DNA from: CAG-826 sp964546565
GTDB taxonomy: Bacteria; Bacillota_I; Bacilli_A; RFN20; CAG-826
Assembly: GCA_964546565.1 (NCBI GenBank)
Contig: CAZJKC010000046.1
Location: 1-11,895, forward strand
Direction of reading: 5' to 3'
DNA length: 11,895 nt
Shown: piece after piece, positions 7,740 to 11,895 of the stretch
Layout: the number at the start of each line of letters is the position of its first letter
Numbering within the stretch: the stretch's first letter is position 1
Position numbers and translations under genes: made by a program
The notes under the pieces: model-generated
Databases searched by the model: none
The model's input: the letters and a program-made list of their open reading frames with translations, nothing else
What the model was told of the DNA's origin: nothing

Positions 7740-7797
7740 AATATATAACTGATGATTTCAATCGAATTCATCATTTTATCAGTTATAACTTATAAAA
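7740..7797. repeat. Right copy of the 58-bp imperfect direct repeat
   Basis: It shares 46 of 58 positions with 6271-6328, including a 14-base identical left end and a 17-base identical right end. In this copy the ends also form an inverted repeat: TATAACTGAT near 7744-7753 pairs with ATCAGTTATA at 7779-7788, so it could fold into a long hairpin. Confidence 0.7.
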
Positions 7798-7820
7798 ATA
7801 ACTAATCGAACTCGACGAAT

Positions 7821-7860
7821 AAAAAAGAGCTATACACAATATTAAATGTAATAGTCCTTT
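7821..7860 (-). terminator. Terminator of the SipW/TasA-like operon
   Basis: On the minus strand AAAGGACTAT (7860-7851) pairs with ATAGCTCTTT (7833-7824), with one G-U and one mismatch, and continues into six T. It lies directly behind the last gene of the operon and faces the + strand ATPase unit. Confidence 0.7.
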
Positions 7861-7862
7861 TA

Positions 7863-8549
7863 TTATTCTGAAAGGGGTTCCCATTTATAAATATCAAATG
7901 ATAAAGCCATATTAGTATAACCATTCCAATAATAATTATAATAATTCCTAGAACATGGTGCAGAACCGGCTTTAACTTCAACTATTTCATAAGTATCATC
8001 GTCATTCCTTTTTAAAGTCGTTCGATACACTGGTCCAATTGTCTCTCCATCTATTAATTTAGCACATGTGGTATAAATATAATAAGTATTGAAAATCAAT
8101 GTATATTCACCATTAACATAACGCTCTTCACTCTCTGATTCCGGAAAATAAATAATAAAGGTCATATCTTCATTATCTCCTAAAAATTCTTTTAAATCTT
8201 CACCCGCCCATATATCCATACTGCCTACTACTTCTGTACTACCTACTGTATAAGAATAATCATCTTTAGAGCGACTTCTAATTAAAGTTGATAAATCTGA
8301 TGAATATGAGTTTAATCCTTCTTTATTTTCTAATCCTTCAATAAGATTATTAATCAATCCCTCATTTTTTAGTCCTTCATCTGTTGTTGGAAAAAAATAA
8401 GCAAATGTATTAATTCCTACATTAATATGATTGCTCTCCTCATTTGGCTTACTCACATCAAAATTAAATGTTGCATAGACACTCCCTATGCAAAAAAAGA
8501 AAGTCATTATAATCGCCGGTAATAACAATTTCATAATTTTATTCATCAT
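7863..8549 (-). CDS. Secreted protein with SipW-type signal peptide (second substrate)
   Basis: The product has 228 residues. The N-terminus has a hydrophobic stretch (about residues 7-24) ending IGSVYATFNFD. This matches the VYATFNY of the operon's first protein and resembles the GGGTxAxF motif of SipW-processed proteins such as TasA and camelysin. Cleavage after VYA is likely (inference). The mature part is acidic, strand-rich and has no recognised domain. Two cysteines (TTCAK and APCSR) could form a disulfide, and the end is Tyr/Asn-rich. The ATG overlaps the sipW stop by four bases (ATGA), so translation is probably coupled; a GTGAGG upstream may help. By analogy with TapA beside TasA it could be a minor or anchoring component of a surface fibre, but no sequence match to TapA is claimed. 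Confidence 0.8.
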   Translation of the reverse strand: MMNKIMKLLLPAIIMTFFFCIGSVYATFNFDVSKPNEESNHINVGINTFAYFFPTTDEGLKNEGLINNLIEGLENKEGLNSYSSDLSTLIRSRSKDDYSYTVGSTEVVGSMDIWAGEDLKEFLGDNEDMTFIIYFPESESEERYVNGEYTLIFNTYYIYTTCAKLIDGETIGPVYRTTLKRNDDDTYEIVEVKAGSAPCSRNYYNYYWNGYTNMALSFDIYKWEPLSE

Positions 8550-9736
8550 ACGACTATAACCTCACTTTCTTCATGGTGTACTTTAAAAAATGATGTTGAA
8601 ATAACTTTCCAAATTAATTTTGAATTGTCTTCATTCATATTATCTAATGACAAAACATACCACTGATCTTTTTTACTTTTAGGGAATTTCGTTAATTGTA
8701 ATTGGTTAAATTCTTTTCCAAAATTATCATCAGCAATAACACGAATAATGGTTTTCCCTGATTTATACGCATAAACATAAGCAAAACACTTTTTCTTTTT
8801 TCCTTTTACAACATAATAAGTATCCGGAATAGCTAATCCTGTTCTCGTATAATCTTTTCCTCTTTTAATAACAACTTCTTCATTTAACTGAGATTGTACA
8901 AAATCAGCTAGTAAAGATTTAGAAAATTTTCCTTTCACAAATGAAACATTGCGCATTTCATTTTCAAACACAAGTACTGCTTTTCTCTCATTAAAAGACA
9001 CTAGCAATTTTTTATCAATAATTGGTGTAATAACGTAGACAAAAAGAACCAATAGAATACATAAGTATCCGGCCGGTGAATTCATGAAATCAATAAAACT
9101 TCCAAGATAACGAATCCGTTGTCCTTTATATATCCCTCGCATTTGAGAATAGCGAACAGGAAATTTATCAGGATATTGATTAGCGTCACCTTGAAGCAAA
9201 AAATACCTTTCTTCATGCTCCTCGTTTGGTTCTTCAATGCCGACAATTCGGTGAATAACAAAATACCCATTAGATTCATAAACTACAATATCATAAACTT
9301 GTAATTCTTCCTCTTTTGGTAAAGGATTAATAATTACTAAATCAAATTTTTGAAATTGATGATTTAGATTATTGTCCTCGACATATGTGTTTTTTTCATA
9401 TGTATACGCCATAGAATTACTTTTAACAACCTTTACTATAGGTGTATTGATAGTTTTATTTTCAGAGAATCGAACACCTATCGATAATCCAAATAACGCT
9501 ACCAAAGAAAGGGTAATACATATGGGAATAAAGCGATGAAAAATGAAGTGAACAGCAAGATTTTTTTGTTTCGCAGTTACTTGCTGCTCCTTCATTATCT
9601 CATCATCAGCAAGTCCACCTTTTATAATTTTTATACGCATTTTATACATACGATAAATTAAAAGGCCGAACATTGTCGTTAAAGCAGTAAACACAATAAG
9701 GCATAGCACAAAGATATACTTATCATATGCCTCCAT
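8546..9736 (-). CDS. sipW: SipW-type (ER/archaeal-type) signal peptidase I with extra C-terminal domain
   Basis: The product has 396 residues, about twice the length of a usual SipW. Helix 1 spans residues 7-29. A basic cytosolic loop is followed by helix 2 at 64-88. The S26 catalytic part has nucleophile Ser108 in KSNSM and His162 in FVIHRIVGI, where bacterial-type enzymes have Lys, plus QGDANQYPD (Asp184, Asp190). Ser/His/Asp is the ER-type arrangement used by SipW. Helix 3 spans 221-243. The topology puts the active site outside and a 150-residue C-terminal part in the cytosol. That part (GKKKKCFAYVYAY, FPKSKKDQWYVLSLD, IWKVISTSFFKV) looks like a folded domain, faintly recalling MmcQ/YjbR-like proteins. 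The ATG at 9736 follows an AGGAA site, 31 bases after the first substrate gene. It very likely processes the two flanking secreted proteins. Confidence 0.9.
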   Translation of the reverse strand: MEAYDKYIFVLCLIVFTALTTMFGLLIYRMYKMRIKIIKGGLADDEIMKEQQVTAKQKNLAVHFIFHRFIPICITLSLVALFGLSIGVRFSENKTINTPIVKVVKSNSMAYTYEKNTYVEDNNLNHQFQKFDLVIINPLPKEEELQVYDIVVYESNGYFVIHRIVGIEEPNEEHEERYFLLQGDANQYPDKFPVRYSQMRGIYKGQRIRYLGSFIDFMNSPAGYLCILLVLFVYVITPIIDKKLLVSFNERKAVLVFENEMRNVSFVKGKFSKSLLADFVQSQLNEEVVIKRGKDYTRTGLAIPDTYYVVKGKKKKCFAYVYAYKSGKTIIRVIADDNFGKEFNQLQLTKFPKSKKDQWYVLSLDNMNEDNSKLIWKVISTSFFKVHHEESEVIVV

Positions 9737-9767
9737 AAATAATAATTCCTATTATTGATGTATTAAA

Positions 9768-10337
9768 CTAGTTCTTTTCACCAATAGTGATTGTAATTGT
9801 GAGCTTCGCTAATGCATCCGCATAAGCATCATATTTATCTTTAGTGTCTAAAGTATGTTCACTAAGAGATAAATAATCCAACAAATTGACAGTATAATCA
9901 CCATTGATTTTGCTTCCGGAATTAAGAGTTACTTTACCTTCTGAAGATAATCCTGATGTTGTAAAGATAGATCCCCCATCATAAGAATTACTACCGGTTA
10001 AGGCAATGGTCATTTCTAAAATGATACCATTATCTCTAACATCAGAATCTGCACCGGTTGCGGGAGTAAAGTTAACAACAAATGATCCAGTAGTCGTCAA
10101 ACCTGTAACATATGTTGAAGTGCCTCCATCAATTAATCCTTTATCATCAACTGTCAAAGCAAAATCTGACTTAATTTTAATTGTGCCTTTTGGTGTATCC
10201 ACTACAGCGGCTTCAATACCAGTTGATAAAGTTTCAGTAGCTTCTGTAACAGTATCTTGAGCATAATTAAATGTCGCATAAACGCCACCAATTGTTAAAA
10301 TAGTAGCCATAGCAATTGTCAATCCAAATTTTTTCAT
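9768..10337 (-). CDS. TasA/camelysin-like secreted protein (first SipW substrate)
   Basis: The product has 189 residues. The signal peptide has a Lys-Lys start, a hydrophobic core and the end IGGVYATFNYAQ, very like the GGGTWAAFND cleavage region of TasA/CalY proteins; cleavage after VYA is likely. The mature part is rich in Thr, Ser, Gly, Asp and Val with alternating strand patterns (GTIKIKSDFALTVDD, GSFVVNFTP, LAKLTITITIG) and no cysteine, fitting a strand-built surface or fibre subunit (inference). It is shorter than B. subtilis TasA. It is the first gene of the operon, has the strongest ribosome site (AAGGAGGA) and is followed by sipW, so it should be the most abundant product. Its promoter contains a 12-base G run, and a stem-loop lies in the leader. 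Confidence 0.85.
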   Translation of the reverse strand: MKKFGLTIAMATILTIGGVYATFNYAQDTVTEATETLSTGIEAAVVDTPKGTIKIKSDFALTVDDKGLIDGGTSTYVTGLTTTGSFVVNFTPATGADSDVRDNGIILEMTIALTGSNSYDGGSIFTTSGLSSEGKVTLNSGSKINGDYTVNLLDYLSLSEHTLDTKDKYDAYADALAKLTITITIGEKN

Positions 10338-10351
10338 AAAATCCTCCTTTT

Positions 10352-10380
10352 TCTATTGTTCGGCGAAACACGAAAATAGA
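10352..10380 (-). promoter_or_regulatory. Stem-loop in the leader of the TasA-like operon
   Basis: On the minus strand TCTATTTTCG (10380-10371) pairs with CGAACAATAGA (10362-10352), with one bulged C and an eight-base loop. It sits between the promoter and the ribosome site, only a few bases from the AAGGAGG. It may protect the transcript or modulate initiation; no known RNA family is recognised. Confidence 0.4.
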
Positions 10381-10391
10381 ATGTTATGTCT

Positions 10392-10422
10392 ATGATACCC
10401 CCCCCCCCCACCTTTTTGTCAA
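10392..10422 (-). promoter_or_regulatory. Promoter of the TasA-like/sipW operon with a 12-G spacer tract
   Basis: On the minus strand a consensus TTGACA (10422-10417) is followed by AAAAGGT, twelve G (10409-10398) and TATCAT (10397-10392). The spacer is 19 bases, two above the optimum, so ten G would give 17. The G run directly abuts the -10 box. The design is that of a slippage-controlled promoter, and the same cassette starts the gene at 11751. The expected transcript start, near 10385, leaves a leader of about 50 bases. Confidence 0.8.
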
Positions 10423-10512
10423 TAGTGATACTGTTTTTTTTAATTTTTTCTTGCGATTTTTGAATAATAATTGCCAAAAATGTTTAAAAAATACGTTTAT
10501 AATGACCAAAAA

Positions 10513-10537
10513 CAAAAAAACTTCAAATTATTTGAAG
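10513..10537 (-). terminator. Rho-independent terminator of lgt
   Basis: On the minus strand CTTCAAA and TTTGAAG (10537-10531 and 10527-10521) form a perfect 7-bp stem with a three-base loop, followed by seven T. It separates lgt from the TasA-like operon promoter, so that operon has its own start. Confidence 0.8.
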
Positions 10538-10568
10538 GTATTTTGTGTTTTTTTATCAATTTATTACA

Positions 10569-11354
10569 TTATTGTTTTTTTGCCGAATAATTTACAACAC
10601 CTGCTCTTTTTTTATATTTAACCAAAACAATAATCATTCCACTACACATAAACAATATTGATGCCCATTGTGACGGGGAAAGATATAGAAAATAAGAGCC
10701 ACGATTATCACCGCGGAGAAATTCAATTAAAAAACGAAAAAGACCATATGCCATTAAATATATTTCTACTCTACAATTCCAAGTCTTTTTATAAAAATAA
10801 AGAAGGAAAAATAACATAATGAGAAAAGTTGATTCAAATAACTGCGTAGGTAATACTTTAGCCTGATATCCATATTGCTGATATTGCAACGAGCCTACGG
10901 GAAAATAAACACCAAATATTGAGCTCGTTTCTTTACCATAACAACATCCCCCCATAAAACAGCCTATTCTCCCAAAGGCATGGGCTATCAATAAAGGACA
11001 TACAAGAATATTTAAATCATGAATCATATTATTTCTATTTTTAGATACATATTTAGGATACAAAATTAAATACATCACTACCGCGGATATTATTCCTCCC
11101 GCAAATGACATACCCGCTAATTCGAATAAAGCAACTTCTTTAAAATGGGCTATCTTATCAAAAATAATCGCTCCGGCAAACCCACCAACAATCAAAAAAG
11201 GAAGAATGGCAAAGAAATTATCCCATCTTTTTTTATCTAAACAACGCTTTTTGATATCTATTAACAAAACAATTATGGCAAAAAGAAATCCTAAAGCTAT
11301 ACAAACTGCAAAAGTACTTATTTTATGATTGAAAATTGATATTTCTTTATACAT
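10569..11354 (-). CDS. lgt: Prolipoprotein diacylglyceryl transferase family protein (divergent Lgt)
   Basis: The product has 261 residues with about seven membrane helices, matching Lgt length and topology. Lgt attaches diacylglycerol from phosphatidylglycerol to the lipobox cysteine of prolipoproteins at the outer face of the membrane. Visible motifs are FAGGIISA (residues 84-91, at the place of the family's HGG motif), HAFGRIGCFMGGCCYG (125-140), PTQLFES (169-175) and FRFLIEFLRGDNRG (206-219). The Cys-rich form of the GRxGNF signature and the missing His in the HGG motif mark a divergent Firmicutes-type branch, so the exact substrate is less certain than the family. The ATG follows a GGAAGG site. 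No separate promoter is visible; transcription probably comes from the gene upstream past a short hairpin. No lipobox protein lies in the window. Confidence 0.82.
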   Translation of the reverse strand: MYKEISIFNHKISTFAVCIALGFLFAIIVLLIDIKKRCLDKKRWDNFFAILPFLIVGGFAGAIIFDKIAHFKEVALFELAGMSFAGGIISAVVMYLILYPKYVSKNRNNMIHDLNILVCPLLIAHAFGRIGCFMGGCCYGKETSSIFGVYFPVGSLQYQQYGYQAKVLPTQLFESTFLIMLFFLLYFYKKTWNCRVEIYLMAYGLFRFLIEFLRGDNRGSYFLYLSPSQWASILFMCSGMIIVLVKYKKRAGVVNYSAKKQ

Positions 11355-11377
11355 TTAATCCATCCTTCCTTTTTTTT

Positions 11378-11400
11378 AAAAGACCGGGCAACGCCCGATC
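11378..11400 (-). terminator. Short GC-rich hairpin between the small membrane gene and lgt
   Basis: On the minus strand GATCGGGC (11400-11393) pairs with GCCCGGTC (11389-11382) across a three-base loop, followed by only four T and then A. It is probably a partial terminator, letting some transcripts continue into lgt. It also has six T on the + side. Confidence 0.6.
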
Positions 11401-11409
11401 AATTTTTTC

Positions 11410-11751
11410 TTAATCGTGTTTGACTAAGCCAATAATTCCGCCGATAGTAAATAACACTAATCCGACCACTATACTCCAAATAAAGCCTAAGAAAACTGTA
11501 CAAACTATTTCGACTGCAGCAGCAATTAACATCAAAACTGAACCGAAACCATTTTTTCTAGAAATACAGCCACCAATCAAGCCAGCAATACCAGCCGCTA
11601 ATGACAAGTACGCCATTATAGAAAAAATCGCACTCCCAGTCATAGCTGTTGCAACATCTGCACACACAGTTACACATGCTCCACCGATAATAGCAAATAC
11701 ACCGCCAATAATGCCTAGCACTAATGGTGCAATACTATTTGTTCTTTTCAT
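11410..11751 (-). CDS. Small four-helix membrane protein (DUF4064-like)
   Basis: The product has 113 residues, almost wholly hydrophobic: four membrane helices at about residues 7-28, 37-59, 67-90 and 90-110, joined by short loops, with SRKNGFG in the middle loop and a KHD end. The pattern APLVLGIIGGVFAIIGG at the start, and glycine-rich helices throughout, resemble DUF4064-type small membrane proteins. This is a visual match only and the function is unknown. The ATG is fixed by an AAAGGAGG ten bases upstream. The promoter immediately before it carries a 15-base G run in its spacer, identical in design to that of the TasA-like operon. lgt lies 55 bases downstream across a short hairpin, so the two may be co-transcribed. 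Confidence 0.72.
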   Translation of the reverse strand: MKRTNSIAPLVLGIIGGVFAIIGGACVTVCADVATAMTGSAIFSIMAYLSLAAGIAGLIGGCISRKNGFGSVLMLIAAAVEIVCTVFLGFIWSIVVGLVLFTIGGIIGLVKHD

Positions 11752-11784
11752 TATAAAAAGCCTCCTTTCTTTGTTATTTACTTT

Positions 11785-11818
11785 ATAATACCCCCCCCCC
11801 CCCCCACCTTTTTGTCAA
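11785..11818 (-). promoter_or_regulatory. Promoter of the small membrane-protein gene with a 15-G spacer tract
   Basis: On the minus strand TTGACA (11818-11813) is followed by AAAAGGT, fifteen G (11805-11791) and TATTAT (11790-11785). The spacer is 22 bases, five above the optimum, so in this copy the promoter should be weak or off. The 17 bases on the -35 side of the run are identical to those at 10410-10426. The AAAGGAGG ribosome site starts about 17 bases after the -10 box. Confidence 0.78.
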
Positions 11819-11847
11819 TAGTAAATGTAGTGTGTAGTGCTATTAAT

Positions 11848-11890
11848 AAAGTAGACACTAAGGGGGTAAAAGTAGACACTATGTTATAAT
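11848..11890 (+). repeat. 13-bp direct repeat, 21-bp period, beside a TATAAT box
   Basis: AAAGTAGACACTA occurs at 11848-11860 and 11869-11881. A degraded inverted copy (TAGTGTGTA) lies near 11829. TATAAT follows at 11885-11890 with no -35 box at normal distance. Either this is the repeat-rich end of an insertion sequence, as in IS21-like elements, or two activator-binding boxes on one face of the helix for a + strand gene beyond the window. Confidence 0.6.
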
Positions 11891-11895
11891 AGGGT

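Noticed and set aside
10006..10260. An 84-codon + frame opposite the TasA-like gene
   Set aside because: It is antisense to a protein with a convincing signal peptide and has no ribosome site.
11420..11788. A 122-codon + frame opposite the small membrane-protein gene
   Set aside because: The minus-strand product has a clear four-helix design and strong ribosome site; the + frame is its low-complexity Ile/Pro/Thr mirror and would start inside the promoter region.
10398..11805. The C/G runs as simple assembly noise
   Set aside because: Exact run lengths may be uncertain, but both sit at the same place within matching -35/-10 boxes and share 17 flanking bases, which errors would not create.

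Overview
The window is about one-third GC and reads with the standard bacterial code: TGA ends the signal peptidase gene inside a clean ATGA overlap. Strong AGGAGG ribosome sites, stem-plus-U-run terminators, a pyruvate phosphate dikinase, Firmicutes-type Rhs toxin pieces and a SipW/TasA-like secretion operon point to a low-GC Gram-positive of the Bacilli/Erysipelotrichia or a neighbouring uncultured lineage. I cannot name the species.

Layout. Positions 1-370 are AT-rich flank with a possible relic of an acetyltransferase tail and one terminator. Positions 375-2814 are a graveyard of orphan polymorphic-toxin cassettes on the + strand. Two 5'-truncated toxin C-termini are each followed at once by a small membrane immunity-like gene. 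The second toxin piece begins inside the Rhs core, and its immunity gene is broken by one extra base. Positions 2815-3247 hold no convincing gene. An intact ppdK (3248-5884) and its terminator follow. A stand-alone AAA+ ATPase/DUF4143 gene (6404-7618) has its own promoter and terminator and sits between two 58-bp imperfect direct repeats (6271-6328 and 7740-7797).

From 7821 to the right end every gene is on the minus strand. In transcription order these are a small four-helix membrane protein (11751-11410), a divergent Lgt-family protein (11354-10569), then a three-gene operon. The operon encodes a TasA/camelysin-like secreted protein (10337-9768), a SipW-type signal peptidase with an extra C-terminal domain (9736-8546) and a second secreted protein with the same kind of signal peptide (8549-7863). 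The peptidase very probably processes both flanking products, giving a small surface-assembly module.

The most striking signal is in the promoters. The secretion operon and the small membrane-protein gene each start from the same cassette: TTGACA, a fixed seven bases, a pure run of G (12 and 15 long), then a TATNAT box directly abutting the run. The 17 bases on the -35 side of the run are identical at the two sites. Such G runs in promoter spacers are the classic layout for slipped-strand phase variation, as in meningococcal porA. I therefore infer that a surface-protein operon and a membrane-protein gene (possibly with lgt by read-through) are switched by promoter-spacer length. The right edge carries a 13-bp direct repeat with 21-bp period next to a TATAAT box, probably the start of an unseen element or gene.
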